The notes under the pieces are model-generated. The model did no database searches and was not told the origin of the DNA. It saw only the letters and a list, made by a program, of their open reading frames with translations. A stretch of DNA of 64,000 nt, taken from NCBI GenBank assembly GCA_017513125.1, contig JAFWDI010000010.1, positions 1-64,000 of the forward strand, read 5' to 3'. Positions 26,081 to 35,409 of the stretch are shown one piece after another (the stretch's first letter is position 1; every line of letters begins with the position of its first letter). The stretch comes from Lachnospiraceae bacterium. Lineage in GTDB: Bacteria; Bacillota; Clostridia; Lachnospirales; Lachnospiraceae. The translations under genes and the position numbers were made by a program.

Positions 26081-27328
26081 ATGAGTGACTATCGCCGGGA
26101 CGACCGGGTATCTGCGCATGACAGGCGATATGCGAAAAATAAGAGGCGGCCCGCGCTGCTTATCATTCTTTTGATTCTGGCGGCCGCCGCTGTCATCGTT
26201 TCCGCCGCGCTCGGCAGCCGCAGGAGGGCGGCCGATGCGGGCGCGGATCATAACGGAGGAGACGCGCCGGGCATCGCGGCAGAAGATCCGGGCCATGCGG
26301 AGGACCCCGGAACGTCCGCGGAAGCTGGTGAGGCGGAAACGCCGGAGACCGCGCCGGAAACGGAACCCGCGCCGCGCGTCGCGACCGTGACGGTCTCGGC
26401 TGCGGGCGACATCGCGCTCGGCACGCTGCAGACCCACGGCTACGAGGGTTCGCTGCGCGAGATGGCGGATGCGTACGGCACGGAGTATTTCTTTCAGAAC
26501 GTCCGCCATGTCTTCGAAGCGGACGATATGACGCTGGTGAATTTCGAGGCGGTCCTGACGGATTCGACCGAGGCGCGGACGGACCAGGAGTTCCTGATCC
26601 GGGGCGACCCCGACTGGATCGCGGCACTGCCCGAGGGCAGCGTCGAGGCGGTCGGGTTTTCGAACAATCACGACTGGGACTATCTGCAGCGCGGCTGGGA
26701 CGACACCGTGGCCGCGTTCGAGTCGGCGGGGCTCGTGTGGTCGGCGGAGGACGTCTACGGGTATTACACGACGGCGGACGGCATTACGATCGGCATGGTC
26801 AGCGTGAATAAGCTGAACCGCCTCGAGGAGGCGCGCGAGACCCTGCACCGCGGCATCACTGCGCTGCGCGAAGAGGGCGTGGACCTGGTGATCGCCTACA
26901 TCCACACCGGGGTCGAGATGCAGTATTACCCGCAGGACTATGAGGTGCAGATGGACCACGACTGCATCGACTGGGGCGCGGACCTCGTGCTGAACACGCA
27001 CACGCACTGCCTGCGCGGCATCGAACAGTATCAGGGGCGGTTCATCTGCTACGGCATGGGGAACTTCTGCTTCGGCGCGAACCGGAATCCCAGCGACAAG
27101 GACACGATGATTTTTCAGCAGACCTGGACGTTCGTCGACGGTGTGCTGCAGCCGGACATCGACGTGCACGTCGAGCCCTGCCTGATCAGTTCGACGCCGG
27201 GCCGTAACGACTACTGCCCGACGACGCTGACCGGGTCCGAGTACGACCGGGTGCTGGCGAATATCAATGCCTACAGCGCGCAGTTCGGGACCGTGTTCGA
27301 TGAGAACGGGGATTATGTGCAGAACTGA
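26081..27328 (+). CDS. CapA-family protein (metallophosphatase-like)
   Basis: A 415-residue protein with a basic N-terminus, one membrane anchor (about residues 24-46), an acidic Ala/Glu/Thr-rich linker, and a CapA/PgsA domain. Seen: SAAGDIALGTLQTHG, VNFEAVLTDS, GFSNNHDWDY, IAYIHTGVEMQ, LVLNTHTHCLRGIEQYQG and YGMGNFCFG. CapA proteins assist poly-gamma-glutamate or capsule export, but no capBC genes are nearby, so the role here is open. ATG at 26081, 18 bases after the preceding gene. Confidence 0.88.
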   Translation: MSDYRRDDRVSAHDRRYAKNKRRPALLIILLILAAAAVIVSAALGSRRRAADAGADHNGGDAPGIAAEDPGHAEDPGTSAEAGEAETPETAPETEPAPRVATVTVSAAGDIALGTLQTHGYEGSLREMADAYGTEYFFQNVRHVFEADDMTLVNFEAVLTDSTEARTDQEFLIRGDPDWIAALPEGSVEAVGFSNNHDWDYLQRGWDDTVAAFESAGLVWSAEDVYGYYTTADGITIGMVSVNKLNRLEEARETLHRGITALREEGVDLVIAYIHTGVEMQYYPQDYEVQMDHDCIDWGADLVLNTHTHCLRGIEQYQGRFICYGMGNFCFGANRNPSDKDTMIFQQTWTFVDGVLQPDIDVHVEPCLISSTPGRNDYCPTTLTGSEYDRVLANINAYSAQFGTVFDENGDYVQN

Positions 27329-27379
27329 GCCGAAGATCTGTTTATCACCGCCGCCGGAACGCACCGGCCGGCGCACGGA

Positions 27380-27404
27380 CCCTGCCGGAGACGGCGGGGT
27401 TTTT
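27380..27404 (+). terminator. Terminator after the capA-like gene
   Basis: CCCTGCCG (27380-27387) pairs with CGGCGGGG (27392-27399) across a GAGA loop, followed by TTTTT. Confidence 0.8.
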
Positions 27405-27530
27405 CTTATAATGCAACTTCCCCGACATTATGCTAAAATAAATCAGTTATCCATGCACTGCGCACGGTCGGCATTGTCCGGCACGGAATACGCGGCGGGA
27501 TAACGAAAAATGACTCTAAGGAGGCACACC

Positions 27531-28922
27531 ATGCATAAGAAAGAAGCCTGGAAGACCTATGACGCCGCGGCGCTCGAAGAACTGGAGGCGCTCAGCGTCC
27601 GCTACCGTGATTTCCTGGATCAGGGGAAGACCGAGCGCGAAGTGGTCCGCTACATCACAGCCCGCGCGCAGGCGCTGGGATTTAAGACCCTCGAAGAGGC
27701 CCGCGCGGCCGGCGGCGTGAAGCCCGGCGACCGGATCATCCGCAGCCGCATGGGGAAGATCCTGATGCTGGCGGTCATCGGCACGGATCCCATGGAGAAG
27801 GGCATGAATATGGTCGGCGCGCACATCGATTCTCCGCGCCTGGACGTGAAGCAGAATCCGCTTTACGAGGACGGCGGCATGGCTTACCTCGACACGCATT
27901 ACTACGGCGGCATTAAGAAGTACCAGTGGATCGCGACGCCTCTGGCGCTGCACGGCGTAATCGCGAAAAAGGACGGCACCGTCGTGCCCGTCTGCTTCGG
28001 CGAGGATCCGTCGGAGCCGGTGCTGGTCATTTCGGACCTGCTGATCCATCTCTCCGGAAAGCAGATGGAGAAGAAGGGCAGCGTCGTGATCGAAGGCGAA
28101 GATCTGAACGTGATCGTGGGCGGAAAGCCGCTCGAGGGCGCGAAGGACGACGAGAAGGACGCCGTGAAGAAGAACATCCTGAAGCTCCTGAAGGACCGCT
28201 ATGACGTCGAGGAGGAAGATCTCCTCTCCGCGGAACTGGAAGTGGTCCCGGCCGGGCACGCGCGCGAGCTCGGACTGGATGCGAGCATGATCCTGGCCTA
28301 CGGGCAGGACGACCGCGTCTGCGCGTTCGCGCAGTGGGAAGCCGTCCTGCAGATCGAAAACCCGAAGCGCACCTGCCTGGCGCTCTTCACGGATAAGGAA
28401 GAGATCGGCAGCGTCGGTGCGACCGGCAGCGAGAGCCGCTTCTTCGAGAACACCGTGGCGGAGCTGATGGATCTGGCCGGCGGGTATTCGGAGCTGGCGC
28501 TGCGCCGCGCGCTGGAGAACACCTGCGTGCTGTCGGCGGACGTGACCGCGGGCTTCGACCCGATCTACGCGGGCGCGTTCGAGAAGAACAATGCCGCGTT
28601 TATCGGCAGCGGCATCGGCATCAACAAGTACACCGGTTCCCGCGGAAAGAGCGGATCGAACGACGCGAACGCCGAGTATCTCGCGCGCGTCCGGAAGTGC
28701 TTTGACGAAGCCGGCGTGGATTTCCAGCTCGCCGAGCTGGGCAAGGTCGATCAGGGCGGCGGCGGCACGATCGCCTACATCGTGGCAAACTACGGCGCCG
28801 AGGTCGTGGACTGCGGCGTGGCCCTGCTTTCGATGCACGCGCCTTACGAGGTCAGCTCGAAGGCGGACGTGTATGAGGCCATGAAGGCGTACCGGGCATT
28901 TTACCGGACCATGGATAGATAA
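27531..28922 (+). CDS. M18-family aminopeptidase
   Basis: A 463-residue zinc aminopeptidase of the M18 (aspartyl aminopeptidase-like) family, long form. Visible metal-site blocks: GAHIDSPRLDVKQNPLYED, YGQDDRVCAFAQWEAV, FTDKEEIGSVGATGSES, LSADVTAGFDPIYAG and the C-terminal SMHAPYEVSSKAD. ATG 27531 follows AAGGAGG; a longer frame from 27510 is less likely. It lies 38 bases before leuB and may release amino acids from peptides. Confidence 0.92.
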   Translation: MHKKEAWKTYDAAALEELEALSVRYRDFLDQGKTEREVVRYITARAQALGFKTLEEARAAGGVKPGDRIIRSRMGKILMLAVIGTDPMEKGMNMVGAHIDSPRLDVKQNPLYEDGGMAYLDTHYYGGIKKYQWIATPLALHGVIAKKDGTVVPVCFGEDPSEPVLVISDLLIHLSGKQMEKKGSVVIEGEDLNVIVGGKPLEGAKDDEKDAVKKNILKLLKDRYDVEEEDLLSAELEVVPAGHARELGLDASMILAYGQDDRVCAFAQWEAVLQIENPKRTCLALFTDKEEIGSVGATGSESRFFENTVAELMDLAGGYSELALRRALENTCVLSADVTAGFDPIYAGAFEKNNAAFIGSGIGINKYTGSRGKSGSNDANAEYLARVRKCFDEAGVDFQLAELGKVDQGGGGTIAYIVANYGAEVVDCGVALLSMHAPYEVSSKADVYEAMKAYRAFYRTMDR

Positions 28923-28923
28923 G

Positions 28924-28937
28924 ATAACACCCGTTAT
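28924..28937. promoter_or_regulatory. Palindromic motif ATAACACCCGTTAT between the aminopeptidase gene and leuB
   Basis: ATAAC-ACCC-GTTAT, one base different from the motif at 11094-11107 before typA, both directly after a stop codon and before the next ribosome site. A candidate operator. Confidence 0.4.
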
Positions 28938-28960
28938 TTATTGCTTACGGAGGAATTGCG

Positions 28961-30037
28961 ATGGCGAACTTTAAACTGGCACTGATCCCCGGCGACGGCA
29001 TCGGTCCCGAGATCGTTGGCGAGGCTGTGAAAGTCCTGGACCGCGTCGGCGAGATCTACGGGCACACGTTCGAGTATCATGATCTGCTCATGGGCGGATG
29101 TGCCTACGACGCGAAGGGGACATGCTTCCCGGACGACATCCTGCCGACCTGCCGCGCGTGCGACTCGGTCATCCTGGGTGCGGTCGGCGGCCCGAAATAC
29201 GACAGTCTGCCCGGTGCCGAGCGCCCCGAGAAGGCGCTGCTTAAGATCCGTGAGGGCCTGGGCCTGTACGCGAACCTGCGCCCCGCGACCGTACACAGCG
29301 CGCTGAAGAGCGCCAGCCCCATCCGCGCCGACCTTATCGGGGACGGCATGGACATCCTGATCGTCCGTGAGCTGACCGGCGGCATCTATTTCGGCGACCG
29401 CGGCACGCGCGAGGGAAAGTACGGCGAGGAGACTTACGACACCGAGGCCTACTCCGAGTTCGAGGTGAAGCGCATCGCGCGGGTCGCCTATGAGGCGGCC
29501 ATGGCGCGGGATAAGCGCCTGTGCAGCGTGGATAAGGCGAACGTTCTCGACAGCTCGCGCATGTGGCGCCGCGTTGTGACGGAGATGAGCGCGGAGTTCC
29601 CGGAGGTCGCACTGACCCACATGTATGTGGACAATGCCGCGATGCAGCTCGTCCGCGACCCCTCGCAGTTCGACGTCATCGTGACTTCGAACATGTTCGG
29701 CGACATCCTCTCCGACGAGGCCAGCCAGATCACCGGCTCCATCGGCCTGCTGCCGTCCGCGAGCCTGGGTGAGGGCAGTTTCGGCATGTATGAGCCCATC
29801 CATGGATCCGCACCCGATATCGCGGGGAAAGACATCGCGAACCCGATCGCGACCATCCTGTCCATGGCGATGCTTCTGAAGTACAGCCTCGGGCTCGGGA
29901 AGGAAGCACAGGCCATCGAGGACGCGGTCGAGGCGGTGTTGAACGAGGGGATCCGTACGGCCGACATTGCCGGCGCGGGCGAGACCGCCATCGGCACGAA
30001 GGCCATGGGCGCGGAAGTCCTGAAGAGACTGAGATAA
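28961..30037 (+). CDS. leuB: 3-isopropylmalate dehydrogenase
   Basis: A 358-residue NAD-dependent enzyme that oxidises 3-isopropylmalate in leucine synthesis. Seen: [19 protein letters not shown], the substrate loop [48 protein letters not shown] and [24 protein letters not shown] precedes the ATG. It begins the leuB-leuC-leuD run; leuA is not in the window. Confidence 0.96.
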   Translation: MANFKLALIPGDGIGPEIVGEAVKVLDRVGEIYGHTFEYHDLLMGGCAYDAKGTCFPDDILPTCRACDSVILGAVGGPKYDSLPGAERPEKALLKIREGLGLYANLRPATVHSALKSASPIRADLIGDGMDILIVRELTGGIYFGDRGTREGKYGEETYDTEAYSEFEVKRIARVAYEAAMARDKRLCSVDKANVLDSSRMWRRVVTEMSAEFPEVALTHMYVDNAAMQLVRDPSQFDVIVTSNMFGDILSDEASQITGSIGLLPSASLGEGSFGMYEPIHGSAPDIAGKDIANPIATILSMAMLLKYSLGLGKEAQAIEDAVEAVLNEGIRTADIAGAGETAIGTKAMGAEVLKRLR

Positions 30038-30075
30038 CACCGGAATGCGGGAGTCTGACACTGGAGGAGATCACT

Positions 30076-31335
30076 ATGGGAATGACCATGAGCCAGAAGA
30101 TTCTGGCGGACCACGCGGGTCTTGCGAGCGTGAAGGCCGGAGACCTGATCATGGCGAAACTCGACATCGTGATGGGGAACGACATTACCGTCCCTCTCGC
30201 GGTTCCCGAGTACGAGAAACTCGGCACGGACGGGGTGTTCGACCCGGAGAAGGTCGTCATCGTTCTGGATCATTTCGTTCCGAATAAGGACATCAAGGCC
30301 GCGGAGAACGCGAAAGTCTGCCGCGAGCTCGCGAGGAAGAACGGGATACGGCATTTTTACGACGTCGGACAGATGGGCATCGAGCACGCGCTGCTGCCGG
30401 AAAAAGGCATCGTGGCGCCGGGCGAGTGCATCATCGGCGGAGACTCGCACACCTGCACCTACGGCGCGCTCGGCGCGTTTTCGACGGGCGTGGGCAGCAC
30501 GGACCTCGCGGTCGGCATGGGCACCGGCGAAAACTGGTTTAAAGTCCCCGCGGCGAAGAAGTTCGTGATCACCGGGAAGCCCGGGAAGTGGATCTGCGGC
30601 AAGGACGTGATGCTTCACATCATCGGGCAGATCGGCGTTGACGGCGTGCTCTACGAGTCGATGGAGTTTACCGGCGACGGCCTGCGCTATCTTTCGATGG
30701 ACGACCGCTTCACGATCGCGAACATGGCCATCGAGGCCGGCGCGAAGAACGCGGTGTTCCCGGTGGATGAGAAGACGACCGCGTATCTGGAGGAGCATTG
30801 CCGGAAGCCGTATAAGGTCTACGAGGCCGACGAGGACGCGGAGTACGAGGCCGTGATCACGGTCGATCTGTCCGCGCTGCGCCCGGTCGTGGCGTTCCCG
30901 CACCTGCCTTCGAACACGAAGACCGTTGACGAGGCCGCGGGACTGAAGCTCGACCAGGTCTACATCGGTTCGTGCACGAACGGCCGCATGGAGGATATGG
31001 CCATGGCGGCGCGGATCCTCGAGGGCCGCAAGGTCGCGGAGGGCCTGCGCGTGATCGTCGTCCCGGCGACCCAGGCGATCTATCTGGAGTGCCTTGAGAA
31101 AGGCTATATTAAGACGTTTATCGAAGCGGGCGCGATCGTTTCGACGCCCACCTGCGGCGCCTGCCTGGGCGGCTATATGGGCATTCTGGCCGAGGGCGAG
31201 CGGTGTCTCGCGACCACGAACCGGAATTTCGTCGGGCGCATGGGCCACGTGAAGTCCGAGGTGTACCTGACGAGCCCTGCGGTCGCGGCGGCGTCCGCGG
31301 TCACCGGCGTGATCACGGATCCGGAGACGCTTTGA
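30076..31335 (+). CDS. leuC: 3-isopropylmalate dehydratase large subunit
   Basis: A 419-residue aconitase-family subunit that works with LeuD to isomerise isopropylmalate. Seen: [38 protein letters not shown] and [13 protein letters not shown], which provide the 4Fe-4S cysteines. It follows leuB by 38 bases and ends within the ribosome site of leuD (TGAGGAGG). Confidence 0.96.
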   Translation: MGMTMSQKILADHAGLASVKAGDLIMAKLDIVMGNDITVPLAVPEYEKLGTDGVFDPEKVVIVLDHFVPNKDIKAAENAKVCRELARKNGIRHFYDVGQMGIEHALLPEKGIVAPGECIIGGDSHTCTYGALGAFSTGVGSTDLAVGMGTGENWFKVPAAKKFVITGKPGKWICGKDVMLHIIGQIGVDGVLYESMEFTGDGLRYLSMDDRFTIANMAIEAGAKNAVFPVDEKTTAYLEEHCRKPYKVYEADEDAEYEAVITVDLSALRPVVAFPHLPSNTKTVDEAAGLKLDQVYIGSCTNGRMEDMAMAARILEGRKVAEGLRVIVVPATQAIYLECLEKGYIKTFIEAGAIVSTPTCGACLGGYMGILAEGERCLATTNRNFVGRMGHVKSEVYLTSPAVAAASAVTGVITDPETL

Positions 31336-31346
31336 GGAGGTCATTT

Positions 31347-31841
31347 ATGGAAAAAGCACGCGGATATGTACACACCTTCGGCGAGGACGTAAACACCGAC
31401 GTCATCCTGCCGGGAAAATATCTCAATGTCACGGACCCGGACGAGCTGGCTTCCCACTGCATGGAGTCGCTGGATCCGGAGTTTCCCGCGAAGGTCTCGA
31501 AGGGAGACGTGATCGTGGCCGGGAAGAATTTCGGCTGCGGTTCGAGCCGTGAGCACGCGCCGCTCGCGATCCTCTATGCGGGGATCTCGTGCGTGGTGGC
31601 GGACAGCTTCGCGCGGATCTTCTACCGAAACGCGCTGAACATCGGCCTGCCGGTGCTCGAGAGCCCGGCGGCTGCCGCGGCGATCGCGGCGGGAGACGAG
31701 GTCGAGGTCGATTTCGACAGCGGTGAGATCCGCGACCTCACGAGCGGAGAGACGTTCGCGTCGGCCCCGATCCCCCCGTTCATGCAGGAGATCCTGGCCG
31801 ACGGCGGGCTGATCGCGCATGTGAGAAAGCAGAGGGCATGA
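31347..31841 (+). CDS. leuD: 3-isopropylmalate dehydratase small subunit
   Basis: A 164-residue swivel domain of isopropylmalate isomerase. [16 protein letters not shown] and [16 protein letters not shown] are diagnostic. ATG 31347 is used; the frame is open further upstream inside leuC, but GAGGAGG before this ATG and the family start decide it. Followed after 42 bases by a glycyl radical enzyme gene on the same strand. Confidence 0.95.
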   Translation: MEKARGYVHTFGEDVNTDVILPGKYLNVTDPDELASHCMESLDPEFPAKVSKGDVIVAGKNFGCGSSREHAPLAILYAGISCVVADSFARIFYRNALNIGLPVLESPAAAAAIAAGDEVEVDFDSGEIRDLTSGETFASAPIPPFMQEILADGGLIAHVRKQRA

Positions 31842-31883
31842 GGCATTGCCCGTAACATATAACGAAAAGGAGGCTCAACCGCT

Positions 31884-34358
31884 ATGACAGGCAAGGAAAT
31901 GGTCAGACCGGTCAGCGACCGAATCGCCGAGATCAAAAGGCACTTTAAGGAAGTCGAGTATCATGACATGTGGCTCGACGCCGAGCGCACGCAGATCATC
32001 ACGGATTCGTATAAGAAATACGAGGCGGATTTTCCGACCGTGAAGCGCGCGAAGTTCTTCCGCGATCTGGCGGAGAAGATGACGGTCCGCGTCGAGGACT
32101 ACGAGCTGATCGTCGGAAACCAGGGCCGCAGCTACCGTGCCATCACCCCGTACGTGGAGTGGGGCGCGAAACCGCTGCTGGACGCCGTAAACATGGACGA
32201 TGAGACCTTCCATATCACGTATCAGACGGACGGCTGCCGGAACCTGATGACCGACGCGGACCGCGAAGTCTTCCGCGAGACGGCGCCTTTCTGGATCGGA
32301 AGATCGGTCGGAGAGCATAACTCCGCGGTGGTCCCGGAGGCGGCCTGGAAGCTGGGAGACAGCGGCTGCTTCACGGTGCGCCCGCCGATCATGGGCCCGA
32401 TCTGCGAGGGACATTTCTGCGCGAACTTCGACAAGATGGTGCATAAGGGCGCGAACGCGATCCGGCAGGAAGCCCTGGACCGGATGGCGGAGCTCGAGGG
32501 CCGCTGCTACGGGCAGGACGCCGCGAAGTACATCTTCTGGCGGGCGGTGAGCATTGCCATGGAGGGCATGGTGATCCTCGCGAAGCGCTACGGCGAGGAG
32601 TGCGCGCGCATGGCCGAGGAAGACCGCTTCCCCGAATGGCGGAAAGAGGAACTGCGCACGATGGCCGAGATGTTCACCCGCATCCCAGGCGAGCCCGCGC
32701 AGACCTACTGGGAGGCCATGCAGGTCATTAACTTCTACATGCTCTGCCTCTGCCTGGACGCGCAGAACCACGGCGTGACTTTCGGCCGGATCGACCAGTA
32801 TGCCGGGCATTTCCTGGACGACGAGCTCGCGAGCGGGAAGATCACCGAGGATTTCGCGCAGGAGATCTGCGACAGCTTTATCCTGAAGGCGGCCGAGTAC
32901 ACCCGCGGCTGGATCCTGCAGCCGCCGGAAGTCGTTGAGCAGCCGGACGGCACCGTAAAATACGTGCACCATGACTATACTCTCGAGAGCGGTCAGCATT
33001 TCAGCGTCGGCGGCGTGTTCGCGGACGGAAGCGACGCGACGAATTCGCTGACTTATACATTGATCCAGTGCTACGCGCGGCTCTACATGTACAGCCCGTC
33101 GCTCTCGGTCCGGATCCATCCGGGGACCCCGGACGATCTGTGGGCGCTCTCGATCGAGTCCTCGTCGCGCGCCGGCGGCATGCCGACGTTCGAGAACGAC
33201 GAGGTCATCATCCCCGCGCTTCTGAAGAAGGGCTACACGCTCGAGGATGCGCGCGGCTACTGCCTGATCGGCTGTGTGGAACCTTCCGGCTGCGGAAACG
33301 AGTGGCCCTGCTGCGGCTCCGACGGCGCGGAGGCGTTCTGGAACTATCCGCAGGCGTTCGCGGTCGCGATCAATAACGGCATCAACCCGATGAACGGCGC
33401 CCAGCCCGGCCCGCACACCGGCTATCTCTATGAGATGGAGTCGATCGAGGAGGTGAAGGAGGCGCTGCGGAAGACCGCGGAATTCTACCTGAACTGGCAT
33501 GTGACGCTCGTGAACATCCACGAGGAGGCGTACCGCCTGGTGCTGCCGTGCCCGCTGGCTTCCGCCACGATCGACGGCTGCATGGAGTCCGGAAAAGACG
33601 TGACTTACGGCGGCGCGAAATATAACTCGACCGGCGTGACCTGCTGCGGCATCGGAAACGTCGCGGACTGCCTCGCTGACATCGAGTATCTCTGCTTCGA
33701 CAAGAAGATCTGCACGACGCGCGAGCTCTATGACGCGCTGATGGCGAACTGGGAGGGCTATGAGGAGCTCCAGCAGTTCATCACGAACGAGTGCCCGCAC
33801 TACGGAAACGACGACGAGTACGTCGACCGCTACGCGACCTGGGCCATGGATCTGTTCTGCGGCATCATAAATCAGGCCACTGGTCCCCGCGGCAGCTGGC
33901 GCCCCGGCACCTTCACGATGACCGTGAATGTCCGCTTCGGCCTGTTTACCGCGGCGACCCCGGATGGCCGCTTCGCGGGCGAGCCGCTCGCGGAGGCGAT
34001 CAGTCCGAAGCAGGGTCTGGACCGGAACGGTCCCACCGCGTACGTGAAGAGCGCGGCGAAGCTGCCTCACATCGACATCGGAAACGGAGACCAGCTGAAC
34101 ATCAAGTTCACGAAGACCGTCATGCAGAACCCGGAGGGCGCCGCGAAGATCCGGGCGCTGATCGAGACTTACTTCAAGCTGGGCGGCATGCAGGTCCAGT
34201 TCAATGTCGTCTCGGCCGACACCCTGCACGACGCGCAGTCGCGGCCGGAGGAGTATAAGGACCTGATCGTCCGCATCGCGGGATTCTCGGCGGCGTTCGT
34301 CGAGCTCGCGAAGAACGTCCAGGACGACTTCATCCGCAGGACGGAGCATATGGTCTGA
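31884..34358 (+). CDS. Glycyl radical enzyme, PFL-like dehydratase/decarboxylase type
   Basis: An 824-residue oxygen-sensitive radical enzyme. The active-site cysteine lies in LIGCVEPSGCGNE (GCVEP is typical of glycyl radical dehydratases and lyases, not of pyruvate formate-lyase), and the radical glycine is in RIAGFSAAFVELAKN near the C-terminus. Length is normal. Such enzymes need a radical-SAM activase, usually adjacent; none is encoded here or elsewhere in the window. It follows leuD by 42 bases (AAAAGGAGG before ATG) and precedes nfnAB. The substrate cannot be decided from these motifs; candidates include diol, hydroxyproline or aryl-acid chemistry. Confidence 0.88.
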   Translation: MTGKEMVRPVSDRIAEIKRHFKEVEYHDMWLDAERTQIITDSYKKYEADFPTVKRAKFFRDLAEKMTVRVEDYELIVGNQGRSYRAITPYVEWGAKPLLDAVNMDDETFHITYQTDGCRNLMTDADREVFRETAPFWIGRSVGEHNSAVVPEAAWKLGDSGCFTVRPPIMGPICEGHFCANFDKMVHKGANAIRQEALDRMAELEGRCYGQDAAKYIFWRAVSIAMEGMVILAKRYGEECARMAEEDRFPEWRKEELRTMAEMFTRIPGEPAQTYWEAMQVINFYMLCLCLDAQNHGVTFGRIDQYAGHFLDDELASGKITEDFAQEICDSFILKAAEYTRGWILQPPEVVEQPDGTVKYVHHDYTLESGQHFSVGGVFADGSDATNSLTYTLIQCYARLYMYSPSLSVRIHPGTPDDLWALSIESSSRAGGMPTFENDEVIIPALLKKGYTLEDARGYCLIGCVEPSGCGNEWPCCGSDGAEAFWNYPQAFAVAINNGINPMNGAQPGPHTGYLYEMESIEEVKEALRKTAEFYLNWHVTLVNIHEEAYRLVLPCPLASATIDGCMESGKDVTYGGAKYNSTGVTCCGIGNVADCLADIEYLCFDKKICTTRELYDALMANWEGYEELQQFITNECPHYGNDDEYVDRYATWAMDLFCGIINQATGPRGSWRPGTFTMTVNVRFGLFTAATPDGRFAGEPLAEAISPKQGLDRNGPTAYVKSAAKLPHIDIGNGDQLNIKFTKTVMQNPEGAAKIRALIETYFKLGGMQVQFNVVSADTLHDAQSRPEEYKDLIVRIAGFSAAFVELAKNVQDDFIRRTEHMV

Positions 34359-34521
34359 CCGGCGCTTTGATCGTTATCTTTTTATTTAATATTGAAAGAA
34401 CAGTCCCGATATTTTAATATGGACAAGGCGTTTGCCCTTCATTATCAGGCATTGAAAGACAGCATCCATTTTTTCGGGAAAGAACGCTGCATAATACATT
34501 TTCTTTAGGAGGAGATCGCAA

Positions 34522-35409
34522 ATGTTTCAAATCGTTGAAGCGGCGAAGGTCTGCGAGAAGACTTATCATTTTAAAGTCGAGGCGCCCCGTATCGCCCGGT
34601 CCTGCGAGCCCGGCCAGTTCGTCGTGGTACGCCTGGACGAAGTCGGAGAGCGGTTCCCGCTGACCATCGCGGATTACGATCGCGAGTCGGGAACGATCGA
34701 TCTGGTGGTGCAGATCGTCGGCGCGTCTTCCGCACGGATGTGCGAGCTGAAGACCGGAGACGCGCTCATGGACGTCATCGGCCCGCTGGGTAATCCCTCG
34801 GATTTCGTCACCGAGCCCATCGAGGAGGTGAAGAAGGTCCGGAAACTCTTTATCGCCGGCGGAAACGGCACTGCCCCTGTCTACCCGCAGGTGCGGTGGT
34901 ATAAAGAGCACGGTCTGGAGTGCGACGTCATCATCGGCGCGAAGAACAAGGACTTCATCTTCTGGGAAGAGAAGATGAAGGCGGTCGCGACGAACCTGTA
35001 CGTCACCACGGACGACGGCAGCTACGGCCGGAATGGCATGGTCACGAAGGTCCTGGAAGATCTGATCGCGGAAGGAAAGGAGTATGATTCCGTCGTTGCG
35101 ATCGGCCCGATGATCATGATGAAGTTCGTCTGCCTGACCACGAAGAAGTATGACATCCCCACGATCGTCAGCATGAACCCGATCATGATCGACGGCACCG
35201 GCATGTGCGGCGCCTGCAGACTGCTGGTCGGCGGCGAAGTCAAGTTCGCCTGCGTGGACGGCCCCGAGTTCGACGGCCACCTGGTCGATTTCGACCAGGC
35301 GATGAAGCGCACGGTCCAGTATAAGACCCAGGAGGGCAGGGCCCTGCTGAAGTATCAGGAAGGCGACACGCATCACGGCGGATGCGGAAATTGCGGAGGT
35401 GATGAGTGA
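34522..35409 (+). CDS. nfnA: NADH-dependent ferredoxin:NADP oxidoreductase small subunit (NfnA-like)
   Basis: A 295-residue FAD/NAD-binding protein of the dihydroorotate dehydrogenase electron-transfer/ferredoxin reductase family. Seen: GQFVVVRLDEVGERFPLTIAD (FAD), FIAGGNGTAPVYPQVRWY (NAD), and a C-terminal 2Fe-2S cluster region DGTGMCGACRLLVGGEVKFAC. With the overlapping next gene it forms NfnAB, which couples NADH, NADPH and ferredoxin by electron bifurcation. The pair is sometimes annotated as sulfide dehydrogenase or glutamate synthase. AGGAGGAG gives the start. Confidence 0.87.
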   Translation: MFQIVEAAKVCEKTYHFKVEAPRIARSCEPGQFVVVRLDEVGERFPLTIADYDRESGTIDLVVQIVGASSARMCELKTGDALMDVIGPLGNPSDFVTEPIEEVKKVRKLFIAGGNGTAPVYPQVRWYKEHGLECDVIIGAKNKDFIFWEEKMKAVATNLYVTTDDGSYGRNGMVTKVLEDLIAEGKEYDSVVAIGPMIMMKFVCLTTKKYDIPTIVSMNPIMIDGTGMCGACRLLVGGEVKFACVDGPEFDGHLVDFDQAMKRTVQYKTQEGRALLKYQEGDTHHGGCGNCGGDE

